Notes: generated by a model not told the origin, from the letters alone. Counted from the first letter of the stretch, positions 1 through 10,330 are shown. The stretch: DNA of 64,000 nucleotides from Poa pratensis (GCA_947311845.1 CAMZMU010000020.1:41365806-41429805), one strand, 5' to 3'. Numbers and translations are program-made.

Positions 1-62
1 TCCTTGCTCTTGACTTCTGCGCTTCCGTGTCCCCGGCGCTCTTCCTTCGCAATCTTGCTGCA

Positions 63-602
63 ATGGCGCCCAAGAAAGCCACCGCGGCCACGAAGGGCAA
101 GGCAGTGGTACAGGGCGGCGAGCCTGCTGCGATGCAGCAGGACGGAGACTTCGAGCCGGCTCTGACCGGCGTCCGCTTCGAGAAGGAAGCGCAGCTGGAC
201 AAGGTGCGTCACATGGCGGCTTCGGCGACCAACGAGCACGGCGCCACGGTGCTTAAGACGGCGGGCAACTCCTTCGGCTGCTTCTACCCCATCTTTATGC
301 ACACCCTATTCACCGGGCTCGTGCCTCCTTTCTCCGACTTCTTCCTGGCGGTTCTGGAGCGCTACCAGATCTAGGTTCTTCATCTCCATCCCAACTCCAT
401 CCTTGTCCTCGCCATCTTCGCCTATCTCTGCGAGGCATACATCGGCATTCCGCCCTCGGTGGACCTCTTCCGCAGCTTCTACGCGCTCCGGTTCACGGCG
501 AACAACGAGCGGTCGGGGTGCGTATCCTTCCGCATCACCGATGGCATGAAGGGCATCTACATCCCCATCGCGCGGAACGGCGAGAACATTGTGACCAGCG
601 CT
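63..602 (+). pseudogene. Antisense ORF, N-terminal part (PF04195-like)
   Basis: Starting at the ATG at 63, the frame gives a basic, Ala/Lys-rich leader and then the core typical of plant 'putative gypsy type transposon' proteins (FYPIFMHTLFTGLVPPFSDF, then PSVDLFRSFYALRF). A TAG at 372-374 interrupts the frame, and the similarity resumes in the same frame after it, so one substitution probably created the stop. The homology ends near 602, where antisense gag sequence begins. The ORF lies on the strand opposite gag, as in Tat-lineage gypsies with antisense ORFs. The function of this protein family is not established. No introns fall inside this fragment. Confidence 0.7.
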
Positions 603-2027
603 CCTGTTGTGGTAGATGCAGAACGGGCGGTTATCCACCTTTTTCTCGCCAGCCTCAGGGGAGTCCTCGCGAACAAGCTTGGCGTCGGGTTCGGCTGCCA
701 GGACAGCAGTAGGCTTGCGCTTTGTCTCGTCACGCCTCTTCTGGGTCTTGGATCCCTCGGCAGGGTCGTCTGTCGAGCCTACCTTGACGAAGAGGAGCCC
801 TTCTTCTGCCTTGGCGCACTTGTCTGCGATGTCGAAGAGCTTCACCATGAAGGAGAGGGTATCATGGATGCCGAGCTTCTCGAGCATCCTGTGGTTGGTG
901 ACGCCTTCTCTGAAGGCCGCAATGACGTGCGAGTCCGGGATGTTCGGGATTTTGTTGCGGACTTGGCTGAAGCGCTGGATGTACCTGCGGAGGGTCTCGC
1001 CAGGCTTCTGGCGCACAGCACGCAGGTCGTTATAGGTGAGGGTGCGCTCGTACGTGCCCTTGAAGTTTGCAACGAACTGCTGGCAGAGCTCCTCCCACGA
1101 GTCAATGGAATCCTCGGGAAGGTTCAGGAGCCACGACAAGGCAGAATCCTTGAGAGCGTGGGAGAACCAGTTGGCCATGACCTTGTCGTCTCCCCCCGCA
1201 GCTTGGATGGAGGTGGTGTAGAGCTGCAGCAACTTGATGGGGTTGTTCGTGCCGTCGTAGCCCTTGGGTAGGTCGGGACTGAACTTCTGTGGCCAGACGA
1301 CGCGACGCAGGCTGCGGGTGAAGGCCGCGCATCCTGTGGCGTACGAGGCGATGCCACCCTGGAGAGCTCGGCGGTTCTGTCGCCCCGCTTGGCCGATTTC
1401 CTCGACGATGCGCTTCTGGAGGTCCTTCTGGCGCTCCATTTCCACCCGCGCGTCTGGGGGTGTCCGCTGCACGATTTGGTAATCGCGCGGCGAAGAAGCG
1501 TGGGAGGCGGCCTTGTGGGCCGCAGCTGGAGGCGGACCTGGCGGAGGCGGCGGCGGAGGTGCGCCATGCGCGGCAGTCCCTGCGCGTCCGGAGTTGTGGT
1601 GCACCAGAGAGCGCGACGCCGCCGGAGCTGCGCGCGGTGCCGCCGCGATGTCGACGAGGTGCTGGAGGCGGCCGAGCCAGTTGTCGTGCGCCTCGGCGGT
1701 GGGGCGGTAGCAGAAGAGCTCCGCGGCCATGAGCAGCGCGGTGTTCGGGCTGGGTGCTGGACGCCCAAGAGTGGAGGCGATGTGGCGCTGGGACGGATGC
1801 GAGGACTCAGCGTCCTCGCCGTGCCCGTGGTCGACGTCTTCGTCGAAGCGGTCATCGTGGTGGCCGTCATCGTCCTCGGGGTGCTCCACACGCGGTTCAG
1901 CGGTGTTGCACCCCGTGGTGCGGCTGGCACGGGGACGGCCGCGGGGGTTGGTGGTGTTGGCAGCGGGCTCGGTGGTAGCCCTGCCTGACGCCCGCCGGGT
2001 GAAGCGATCTGCGCGAGTGTCCGCCAT
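306..2027 (-). CDS. Gag polyprotein of E0, open, with chimeric C-terminus
   Basis: An uninterrupted 573-codon frame starts at the ATG at 2027, about 40 bases inside the primer-binding site. Residues ~1-200 are low-complexity (acidic/His-rich, then poly-Pro near residue 160). A retrotransposon gag capsid domain (PF03732-like) follows at ~230-400, with motifs WFSHALKDSALSWLLNLPED and LRRYIQRFSQVRNKIPNIP. Near residue 475 the frame enters a partial zinc-knuckle start (FCIYHNRSAGH). At about base 603 it crosses into sequence that is coding on the other strand, so the last ~100 residues are not gag. Gag packages element RNA in virus-like particles. The open frame implies recent activity or mobilisation in trans; the novel tail is probably an accident of the deletion. 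Confidence 0.85.
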   Translation of the reverse strand: MADTRADRFTRRASGRATTEPAANTTNPRGRPRASRTTGCNTAEPRVEHPEDDDGHHDDRFDEDVDHGHGEDAESSHPSQRHIASTLGRPAPSPNTALLMAAELFCYRPTAEAHDNWLGRLQHLVDIAAAPRAAPAASRSLVHHNSGRAGTAAHGAPPPPPPPGPPPAAAHKAASHASSPRDYQIVQRTPPDARVEMERQKDLQKRIVEEIGQAGRQNRRALQGGIASYATGCAAFTRSLRRVVWPQKFSPDLPKGYDGTNNPIKLLQLYTTSIQAAGGDDKVMANWFSHALKDSALSWLLNLPEDSIDSWEELCQQFVANFKGTYERTLTYNDLRAVRQKPGETLRRYIQRFSQVRNKIPNIPDSHVIAAFREGVTNHRMLEKLGIHDTLSFMVKLFDIADKCAKAEEGLLFVKVGSTDDPAEGSKTQKRRDETKRKPTAVLAAEPDAKLVREDSPEAGEKKVDNRPFCIYHNRSAGHNVLAVPRDGDVDALHAIGDAEGYAPRPLVVRREPERVEAAEEVHRGRNADVCLAEIGEDGEDKDGVGMEMKNLDLVALQNRQEEVGERRHEPGE

Positions 2028-2067
2028 GGTGCAGAGGTCGGTGAAGGTTGAAGACGCGCCTCAGCCC

Positions 2068-2085
2068 CCTACCTGGCGCGCCAAT
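2068..2085 (-). other. Primer-binding site of E0
   Basis: Read on the minus strand, the LTR ends ...CCGACA, then ATTGGCGCGCCAGGTAGGGG. A TTGGCGC-type site just inside the LTR is common in grass gypsy elements and would pair with a tRNA 3' end to prime reverse transcription. It fixes the inner LTR edge at 2086 and the minus-strand direction of the element. Confidence 0.75.
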
Positions 2086-2690
2086 TGTCGGAGAATGACT
2101 CCCACGAAACAGGGATAGTCAAGCTCACGAAGAGAGTTCGTGTAAGGGGCTGAACACGTTGGTCAAACAACCCTCAACCTGCACGGCGACAGTGCTCGTC
2201 GAGCATGAGGAGGGACATCACGACAGAGATGAACACCAGCCCATACCCAGGTTCACGGCCCTCGTGTGGAGGTATAACCGCTACTCCTGCTTGTCTGTAT
2301 TGCACTGCTTATGGAGGTTACAGTACAATGAGCTTGCCGAGGGCTCTCTTTTGGCAATGGTGTAAACAAGGAAGGGGAACTGTGGTCTTCTTCTTCCTTG
2401 CGCGTAAGTGGCTAAGCTAGAATGAGAATGCGATCCTCTGCTACGGTGGTGCACCTCCTCCTTTTATAGGCGCCCCGGGCCTCTTCCCTGCGCTTGGCCG
2501 CGGAAGGGCTATCACATGGCGACAGAAGGGGGAGCACGGCGCACCGCAGCTCAGTCGTCCATGGACGCGGTCCATGGGCGCAAAGCTGACGCCTGTGGCA
2601 GAGAAACCACTGTCCATGCAGGACGGCCAGCTGGGGCTGCAGAGGAACGTGGGGGTGCCCACGTTGACGTTGGCCGTGGAGTGAATTTAG
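2086..2690 (-). repeat. 5' LTR of E0
   Basis: The inner edge at 2086 (plus-strand TGTCGG) abuts the primer-binding site. A minus-strand TATA box (CCTATAAAAG) lies at 2461-2470. A U5-like stretch (CCCAGGTTCACGGCCCTCG, near 2245) resembles the equivalent part of the G1 LTR. The outer edge is estimated only. Confidence 0.6.
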
Positions 2691-2940
2691 TTGTATTGAC
2701 CTAATGTTTGTGGGATGTATTTCACCAATGTAGGTTATTCGGATTCTGAGTGATTGACGTAAGTTTCGAGACTCCACTCAACTTTTGTTCGCCTGTGGCG
2801 CAAATTGAAGATTTGAGATAATTTTATTTGCTTGTATAATTATGCCAGCTTCCGCTCTACAAAGATGTAAGTTATACTCTGGATTTCGCTAGATATGATG
2901 TACTATTGCTTATATTGATATCTATCTAGTTGTGTGTGCT
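2691..2940. other. Unassigned AT-rich spacer
   Basis: About 250 bases between E0 and the next gypsy fragment. I see no coding frame, terminal repeat or RNA gene. It may be host DNA or the flank of an older insertion. Confidence 0.4.
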
Positions 2941-3580
2941 GGTGAACGGTCCAGGGGCCAGTACTACACGCAATGGTGTAACTCGTGTTGAGTCACATCC
3001 GTTACAACCCGAGAGAGAGATCACCGCTACCAAGCGAACCTTGTAACCTAGATCGAGATCCGGCTCTGTTGTCGTAGCCGGGTTATCGATATCGAGATCA
3101 ATAATAACATAGTAGGAAGTAGGTCTTTATCTCCAATGGAGAGGCCGAACTTGGGTAAAACCCTTGTCCTTGCAGAGCTAAACAAACTCCCAGACACTAG
3201 TTTCGCCTGGCCCAACAACTCAAGTTACCCTATGGTAACATCTGCCGTGACAACCCCACGACACCTTACTCTTAGGATTGTTTCTCTCAACGGTCAATCC
3301 AACCGTCCCAATAGAGTCACCCGAAGATGAATGATTGGCAAGTAATCGCAACTACAAGAAGAGGCCTTGGAATCAACTAGAGGGATCTTCTCCACAAGGG
3401 AGGTCTTGGTTCATCTCCACATGGGGAGGCCTTGATTCATCTCCTAAGAGGCAACACCATCATGGGTGGAAAAGGAGCTAAGCTCAACTCAAATCTCATC
3501 TCAGTCTAACCCTAGAAAGGAAGAGGTGAAGTGCTATTTATAGTCGTAGTACAAAATGGGGCGGACGCAGGAAGCTGGCT
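2940..3580 (-). repeat. LTR-like end of a gypsy fragment (minus)
   Basis: A minus-strand TATA box (CTATAAATAGC, plus positions ~3533-3545) and a plus-strand TG start near 2933 (TGTGTGCTGGTGAACGG) fit a 3' LTR in minus orientation, directly downstream of the pol C-terminus at 3595-4020. The edges are not proven. No matching second LTR is in the window, so this is an old, truncated insertion. Confidence 0.45.
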
Positions 3581-3581
3581 G

Positions 3582-3742
3582 GAGGCCGGCTCCCTCAGTT
3601 AGGCCAGCCTGGCCGGGTTGGAGGCCGGCCTGGAGGCCGGCAGCTTCGGGTGGGGGGCCGGCCTAGGCCGGGCTGTAGGCCGGCTTGTAGGCCGGCCGGT
3701 TCTGGCAGGTGGCCGGCCAGGCCGGGCTGGAGGCCGGCCTGG
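3582..3742 (+). repeat. Degenerate GGCCGGC tandem array
   Basis: About ten GGCCGGC/GGCCGGG units occur in ~160 bases, separated by short variable spacers such as CTGGAG and CTGTAG. On the minus strand the array falls in the frame of the pol C-terminal fragment and gives a Pro/Gly/Arg-rich tail (QAGLQPGLA-type repeats). It is a CpG-dense simple array that probably grew by slippage. Confidence 0.8.
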
Positions 3743-4020
3743 CGGTTTTTGCCATCTTCTTCATCTTCATCTTGACGCATCCCTTGGCCATCTTGATCCA
3801 TGTTTCCTCGGAGTTCTTCACGTTTCTCACAGTTGAGCACACACAAAGTATCGGCATGAAGTAGCAAACCATTCAAGGGAGTATCAAGATCACACATAGA
3901 TAGGAGTGAGTTCACCTTATCATGTAGAGCTTTGGCTCGTGCTCTTGTCATTGGGCCACTTGTTGTAGAAACCGGAGGTTGGGCTACATCACTACACACA
4001 CGTACGCAGCGCCAATGCAA
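3595..4020 (-). pseudogene. Gypsy polyprotein C-terminal fragment
   Basis: The minus-strand frame contains GPMTRARAKALHDKVNSLL followed by an acidic stretch (DEDEEDG). From memory of the family, a 'GP(M/I)TRARAK' segment marks the end of pol in several grass gypsy elements, after integrase. The upstream integrase core is missing, and the C-terminus is extended by the GGCCGGC array. It is a relic without catalytic residues. Confidence 0.55.
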
Positions 4021-4189
4021 TCGCTAAACCAATCTCCGGAGGTTACCAACCCTGCAGTTGCACGATCGGCCTGACCCAAAAGGTCTAGTTCTACCTGTAA
4101 TCGAGGAACAAGTAAGAACTAATAATGCAATCAGAATTGCGGATGAAAATAAGCTTTATTGAAAAGGTGGGATTCCTTTAAAGCAATTT

Positions 4190-4735
4190 TAAATATACTA
4201 AAAACTGTTTTCGCGGATTTATCCGTTTTCGTACTGTATTTTGGATGCCGTTTTCAAACCGCTTGTCGGATTGATGCAAATGATACACCGTTGGAAAGGT
4301 ATGGAAATATCACACCTTTTTCACTTTTACAGAATTAGAAATTAGTTACGGTTTGAAAACAATTTGAAATATACTAAAATATATTTTCGCGGATTTCTCT
4401 GTTTTAGTACTGTATTTTGGATGCTGTTTTCAAACCGCTTGTCAGATTGATTCAAATGATACGCCGTTGGAAAGCTATGGAAAATGCACACATTTGGTAT
4501 TTGTATGATATTTCAAAATTCCTTACGGTTTAAGAGCAGATTCAAAAATACATAATTCTGTTTTCTGAACATTAATGTCCAGCGGCCTGTTTTTTGGCAA
4601 TTACTTTCAAACCGCTTATCGGAAAGTAACAAATGATATGGAGTTGGAAAGATATTGAATAGGCACAACTTTTTTGTATAGAAAGTTTTTCGAAATTCAT
4701 AACGGTTTCTGATTAATTTTGAAACTACGAAAAAC
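4190..4735 (+). repeat. ~176-bp degenerate tandem repeat, three units
   Basis: Three units share the core CAAACCGCTTGTCGGATTGA at 4255, 4431 and 4608 (spacing 176 and 177), preceded in the first two by CGCGGATTT (4212 and 4388). The third unit is more diverged. The length is near that of a nucleosomal repeat or a plant satellite, but three degraded units may also be the internal spacer of a large gypsy. No coding frame is present. Confidence 0.75.
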
Positions 4736-4985
4736 GGAAAAATGAGAAGACTTGGAAATCAATTTTAAATTAGCACGTTTGTGGTGCTTGGATTGAGAAT
4801 ATTAGCACGGGAGAGTCAAATTAGAGTCATATCCTTGCCAATAGGACGCGACGCCAGCCGATTTGGACAAATGAAGCTCGTATCAATGATTTCTATGCTA
4901 AAAAATTTCGCCCTGAGAAATCAGAGTATGTGAACTGCCTTATACACGGCCGTGAACTTCCTGGTATTTTGTTAACTTTCTTCAA
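4736..4985. other. Unassigned spacer
   Basis: AT-rich sequence between the 176-bp repeats and the Sabrina-like fragment. I recognise no frame, repeat or terminus here. Confidence 0.35.
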
Positions 4986-4989
4986 AAGA

Positions 4990-5560
4990 AACTAATAGCT
5001 CTGACAAGAGATATATGAAAACAGAGAGCTAGAAGCTTTAGCAGTAGCTAGACAAGAATACTCAACAAATATAAGTGAAGAATAGGAGTATTCTAATGAA
5101 AAAGCGGAGCATGTCTCTCTCCCAAACAAGAGTGCTATGATCCAACAAGTATAGAGCAGCAAACAAAACAAAAAACAAACTGAAAACAAAAGCACACTGA
5201 CGCTCCAAGAAAAGTACATATAATCTGAAGAAATAAAAATATAGTTTCACTAGAGATGACCTGATAGTTTGTTGATGAAGAAGGGGATTCCTTGGACATC
5301 CCCAAGTTTTGACGCTTGAGTCTTTTGAATATATTGGGGAGATCCATGGGAGCTTCCCCAAGTTTAAGCTTTTCACTCTTCGTGATCTTATAATATCATC
5401 CTCCTCTCTTAACACTTGCAAACTTCCTTCACATCAAAAACTCAACATTTTTCTCATTAGCGGGTTAGTGCATCAAAACAAATAATCTTACTTGGTTATG
5501 TAAGGATACAAATTCATAAGCAATCATTTTCAAACATTAGCTACTATTACTAGGCTTAAG
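4990..5560 (-). mobile_element. Sabrina-like internal fragment (minus)
   Basis: Read on the minus strand, this segment matches the post-ORF region of S1 at about 20,310-20,880. Shared blocks include the stretch ending ...GAGGATGATAT, the GGGGAT...ATCCCC hairpin area, the 'AGAGATGACCTGATA' segment and the run leading to GCTCCGC. The match stops at about 5560, where G1 begins. It has no LTR or coding frame and is diverged from S1, so it is an older, separate copy. Confidence 0.7.
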
Positions 5561-5587
5561 TGATGCTATGCTTCTTGAATTGTGCAG

Positions 5588-5909
5588 GTCGGCCTTCAGC
5601 CGAATCAACCAGATGGTTTTTCCGACTGGGCCACAACCTCAAGGAATCCACGCGTTGCTCGATCTCTTCCGGTCAACAGGTTCCATTCGAGGCTTCATCA
5701 CCCAGAAGCTTGTGGACGGTGCCAACGCAACCATGGCATATCTCCGAAGTCAACGTCCAAATTTGCAGCTACGTCCACCCGTGCCTGGATCGTCTTTGTC
5801 CCAGTCGAATCTTGACGAAACATTCGATCACGCGAGGACATTGGTCGATTGCTATCAAGCGCAACTTATGGGCCCTGTTCTTCCTGCAAAGGATGAACCA
5901 GAAGATTAG
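5588..5909 (+). pseudogene. Last exon of the G1 antisense ORF
   Basis: The plus-strand frame after an acceptor-like TTGTGCAG (ending 5587) encodes SAFSRINQMVFPTG ... FDHARTLVDCYQAQLMGPV and stops at the TAG at 5907-5909. Its position between integrase and the lost 3' LTR, antisense to pol, is where Tat elements keep this ORF. All upstream exons are absent because the element is truncated at ~5560. The sequence is unlike the last exon of the 14-17 kb gene, so the two elements may belong to different subfamilies. Confidence 0.55.
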
Positions 5910-5929
5910 GGTATTTATGTATAGGGAAC

Positions 5930-6190
5930 AACCCCCGAGTGTAAATTTGCCACTTAGTACATATTTGTTCACTTGTATGTATGCAGCCCCCGAGTGTATC
6001 GAGTGGGTTTATGGAAAACACTTTACATAGATCATGAATTACACAGCCCCCGAGTGATTGATTGGGGTTGAGCAACTTTTTCCTTTGTGTTTAGTGTTAT
6101 GATCCAGCCCCCGAGTATTCGAGTGTGGCTGGAGTATTATGTTTGAAGGAGCGAAAGCTTTTATGTTATGAGGTAGCTCAGCCCCCGAGC
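5930..6190. repeat. CAGCCCCCGAGT array, five units
   Basis: CAGCCCCCGAGT (first unit AACCCCCGAGT, last CAGCCCCCGAGC) occurs at 5930, 5984, 6044, 6105 and 6179, so spacing is ~54-74 bases. On the element's sense (minus) strand each unit reads ACTCGGGGGCTG, a purine-rich tract like a polypurine tract. The array lies between the antisense ORF stop and the end of integrase, a transcribed spacer. Confidence 0.85.
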
Positions 6191-6566
6191 ATACGGGTGA
6201 GGCTAATTTTGTGCTGATAAGTTATGCGAGTAGTAAGCAGGAAAAGTATGAGGAATTTATTGACTATATTCCATTTATGAATGTTAGGCTGCAGGCCGCC
6301 TCATTAAAAACCTTCCAGTCCCCTTAGGTACCCTGGTAAGGAAAAGAGCGCGTCTGAAACCTGCAGCCATCCGACATATGAGCCTATTACATTATGCGAC
6401 TGAGCAATCTAAGCATAGAAACGGCGCAGCTGCGCAACGTTCCAAGGATTGTGGGAGAGTTCGCCGGTCTTCGCATGCTTCAGTCTGTATGCTCCACCAC
6501 CTATGACCTCGGTGATGATGAAGGGTCCTTCCCATGGAGAAGCAAGTTTATGCACCTTCTTTTGCT

Positions 6567-7800
6567 TCAGTCGAAGTACCAAGTCACCACCTCGAAGGAC
6601 CTGGTACGCAGTCGACGGCTGTGATAGTTGCGGATCTTGCTGGTAACAGCTGTGCGTGCGAGCGCCGTGTTGCGTGCTTCTTCTAGCAAGTCGACTGCAT
6701 CTTCGAGTGCCTCGTCTGCATCTTCTTCATTGTATGCTTCGACTCTTGGTGCGTTGAACCTTACGTCTGATGGCAGATTGCCTCTGCGCCGTAGACCATG
6801 AAGAATGGAGTGAATTGCGTTGAGGCGTTGGGTGTTGTGCGTAGGCTCCATAGCACAGACGGGAGCTCTTCTACCCAAGCACCCGCAGCCCTTTTGAGTG
6901 GCACCAGGAGGCGCTTCTTGATTCCACTTGTCACAAGCCCATTGGCCTTTTCGACTTGGCCGTTTGATTGCGGGTGCGCCACAGATGCATAATTGAGCGT
7001 GATATCTTGCTCTTTGCAGAAGGATTTGAATTCCTCAGCCGTGAAGTTTGTACCGTTGTCAGTGATGATGCTATTGGCACACCAAAGCGGTATATGATGG
7101 ATTTTATGAAATTGACTGCTGTAGTGGCAGTCGAACTTGTGATGGGTACTGCTTCAATCCACTTGGTGAACTTGTCGACCGCCACCAGAAGGTGAGTATG
7201 CCCTCCATGGGAGGATTTTTTGAGTGGCCCAACCATATCGAGCCCCCACTGGGCGAAAGGCCAGGCCAATGGTATTGTCTTCAACGCCGATGCGGGTGCG
7301 TGCGGCTTTGTGGCGAATTTTTGGCAGCCGATGCACCTTTTGACTATGTCCTCCGCGTCTTTGAGTGCTGTGGGCCAGTAGAAGCCTGCGCGAAAGGCTT
7401 TGGCTACGAGTGATCGACTGCTGGCGTGATGCCCGCAAGTACCTGCATGAATATCACGAAGGATGGCTTGGCCATCTTCAAATGCTATGCAACGCTGGAA
7501 CATACCTGATATGCTGCGTTTGTAAAGTTCACCGTTGATGACAGTGTATGCTTTAGATCGTCGAGTGACGCGTCTTGACTCTGTGAAGTCTTCGGGTACC
7601 TCGCCGCGGAGTATGTATGCGAGGAAGGGTTGAGTCCAAGTTGGCTCGATGAGGAGTACCTCGACTGGTGGGTCCTCTGTGCTAGGTGTTTTGCTCTTGG
7701 CTGGTGCGGCTGATGCAGGAGTTGCGCTTCTTTTTGATTGATCTGTGCTCGATGCGCTCGAAGAAGACACCAGGTGGCACTGGTGCTTTGGTCGCACCAA
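6567..7800 (-). pseudogene. Integrase of G1, frameshifted
   Basis: The frame 7800-6931 carries the H2C2 zinc-binding region (IHAGTCGHHASS ... CIGCQKF) and the catalytic core start (WGLDMVGPL ... LLVAVDKFTKWIEAVP, first Asp). The frame changes near 6990. It continues with HPQSNGQVEKANGL (catalytic Glu region) and NASTQFTPFFMVYGAEA, then a C-terminal part to ~6567. The order zinc domain, core, C-terminal domain is normal and no chromodomain is seen, as expected for Tat. At least two frame changes make it non-functional. Confidence 0.8.
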
Positions 7801-9542
7801 TGTTGGCTAACTTATCTGCTTCTTCATTGCTTTCACGCCCTATGTGCCGCAACTCGCAGCCTTCGAAGCTGCCCTCCATGATGTTGTACAGTCACGGTAG
7901 GCGATCATGTTATCTGCGATTGCGTCACAAGCCTTCATTGTTTGCTGCACCACCAGATTCGAGTCGCCGTAGATCATCAGTCGAGTGCACCCGAGGGCTT
8001 TGGCCATCCTCATGCCATGGATCAGAGCCTCGTATTCTGCTTCGTTATTGGATGGGAACTCGAATCCCATTTGCAGGATGTAGCGGAGCTTGTCGCCTTT
8101 TGGTGATATGAGGATGACACCTGCGCCTGCGCCTTCGTTTTTCTTCGAGCCATCAAAGTACATAGTCCAGGAATTGGACACATCTGGTGCTCCTGGGAGC
8201 TGAGCTTCAATCCACTCGGTGTGGAAGTCGGGTAAAACTTGTGCTTTGATGGCCTTCGGGTAATCATACTTGATGTCTCTTGGTGCTAGCTCGATGAGCC
8301 ATTTTGCTACTCGCCCAGTTGCATTGGGGTTTGTGAGGATGTCCCCGATCCCTGAAGTGCTGATTACAGTGATCGGGTGCTCGGAGAAGTAATGCGTCAG
8401 CTTCCTTGAGGACATGAACACGGCGTATGCCAGCTTCTGATAGTGCGGGTACCGCTGCTTTGATGTGGAGAGCACTTCACTCAAGTAATAGACTGGACGT
8501 TGTATGCTTTGGGCGTGTCCCTCCTCTCTGCGTTCGACCACAAGAACAGTGCTCACCACCCTATTAGTTGCAGAGACATATAGGTATAGTGGCTCGCGTT
8601 CCCTTGGTGCTACGAGGATTGGAGGGCTTGTGAGGACTCGCTTGAGGTCCGTGAAGGCTGCTTCGGCTTCTGGCGTCCACTCGAACTTATCTGCCTTCTT
8701 CATCAGTCGATAGAACGGGAGTGCTTTTTCGCCTAGCTTGCTGATGAATCGACTGAGTGCTGCTACTCTACCCGCCAACTTTTGCACGTCGTGGAGCTTT
8801 GAAGGCCTTTGCATCGTCAAGATGGCCTGTATTTTCTCCGGGTCCGCCTCGATTCCTCGAGCTGAGACTAGATACCCGAGGAGTTGCCCGGCTGGCACGC
8901 CGAACGTGCACTTCTTCGGGTTGAGCTTGATGTGGAAGCGTTTGAGGTTTGCGAATGTCTCTCGCAAGTCATCGAGTAGTGTGTTTTCCTCTCTTGTGGT
9001 GATGACGATGTCATCTACATAGACCTGGACGTTTCGCCCAATCTGCTTCTTGAGGCAATCTTGCATCATGCGCTGATAGGTTGCGCCTGCGTTCTTGAGC
9101 CCGAAAGGCATTGTGGTGTAGCAGTAGACCCCGAGTGGGGTTATGAACGCCGTTTTTCTTCATCCTCTTCCTTCATCCTTATCTGGTGGTAACCCGAGTA
9201 AGCATCCAGGAAGGACAAGCGAGCGCACCCGGCGGTGGAGTCGACGATCTGGTCGATTCGAGGTAGTGGAAAGTGATCCTTTGGACAACACTTATTGAGT
9301 GCTGTAAAATCTACACACATCCGCAGGATGTCTGTATGCTTCTTCTCTACAAGTACGGGGTTGGCCACCCATTGTGATTTCTTGATCTCTCTGATGAATC
9401 CTGCTGCGAGTAGCCTGTCGACTTCGGCTTCGACTGCAGTTCTTTTTGGGCCGGATATGCGGCGCATTGTTTGTTTGACTGGTTTAGCACCTGGAAGTAG
9501 CTGGAGAGAGTGCTCGGCGAATTCCCTGGGAATACCTGGCAT
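7682..9542 (-). pseudogene. Reverse transcriptase and two RNase H domains of G1
   Basis: From 9542: RT fingers/palm with FLDAYSGYHQI (catalytic Asp), a frame change at ~9130, then MPFGLKNAGATYQ and YVDD (QVYVDDIVI), the core of the polymerase site. The thumb and a connection-type RNase H follow (degraded: YVSATN replaces the usual acidic start). A second RNase H has FDGS, NNEAEYEAL and GDSNLVVQQ and ends at RHIGRESNEEADKLANIG in another frame near 7850. The second RNase H is diagnostic of the Tat lineage. The first having lost its Asp while the second keeps its acidic residues fits the published idea of functional hand-over. Confidence 0.85.
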
Positions 9543-9605
9543 GTCTGCTGGACACCATGCAAATATATCCCAGTTCTCACGGAGGAATTCGACGAGCGCG
9601 CTTTC

Positions 9606-10330
9606 CTATGCGATAGGCAGACTCGACGAGACATTGACTGTCTTGGTCGGGTCAGTCGGGTGCACCTGATGCGATCTTGTGTCGTTGGTGGCATTGAATG
9701 CTCTGTCGACTGCCACCTTTTTGTGCTCTGGCATAAGTGTTCGATCGTTGGAGACCGCTAGATCAGCGAGTGTTGCTTCCATGCCAAACATCTCAGAGAT
9801 TTTGCTGAATTCTCGGTCGCAAGAGTCAGACTTTTGGAAGTTCCCCTTGACTGTGATTACTCCTTTTGGTCCAGGCATCTTCAGCTGGAGGTATGCGTAA
9901 TGTGGCACCGCCATGAATCGAGCGAACGTCGGGCGTCCAAGTATAGCATGGTATTGTGATTCCAGTCGACCACTTCGAACTCAATCGACTCTGTCCTGAA
10001 GTGGTGCTTGTCCCCGAACGTTACGTCGAGTTGTATGGTGCCCTCTGGGCTTATTGCTTTCCCTGGAACGATACCGTGGAAGGTATTTGAAGATCTTGGC
10101 AGGTTTTCGACTGACCTGTTCATTTTGCGGAGCGTATCTGCGAAGATGATGTTTATGCCGCTCCCACCATCCATGAAGACCTTGGACATGGCGTAGCCTC
10201 CAATTTGCGCGTCGAGTACCAGAGCAGAGTGCCCTGGTCGAACAACCGACGGAGGGTGGTCCTCTTTGCTGAAGCTTATTGTAGTATCGGATCCCTTCAA
10301 GTACTCTGTCACCGCAGGAGGTGACATGAC
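9606..10330 (-). pseudogene. Aspartic protease region of G1
   Basis: Within the frame ending at 9881, FMDGGSGINIIF at about 10,160-10,195 is the protease active-site loop, in the D-G-G-S form seen in Tat/Athila-type proteases rather than D-S/T-G. The C-terminal half (VPHYAYLQLKMPGPKGVITV) is in a different frame after ~9900. The protease would cut the gag-pol polyprotein. It is broken by one frame change. Confidence 0.7.

Larger units (their letters stand above)
1..2690 (-). mobile_element. E0: gag-only Ty3/gypsy element with one LTR in view
   Basis: The element runs on the minus strand. Its 5' LTR lies at about 2086-2690, followed toward lower coordinates by a primer-binding site, an open gag and then, directly, part of an ORF on the opposite strand. 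No protease, reverse transcriptase, RNase H or integrase lies between gag and the antisense ORF, so this copy cannot move without help from a relative. The 3' LTR must lie left of base 1. Gag-only derivatives of this kind are known in plants (TR-GAG or LARD-like elements). The outer LTR edge near 2690 is uncertain because I could not find a clear terminal CA. Confidence 0.75.

Noticed and set aside
4190..4735. CRISPR array
   Set aside because: Repeats are ~176 bases, degenerate, without unique spacers of uniform length, and the DNA is plant nuclear.
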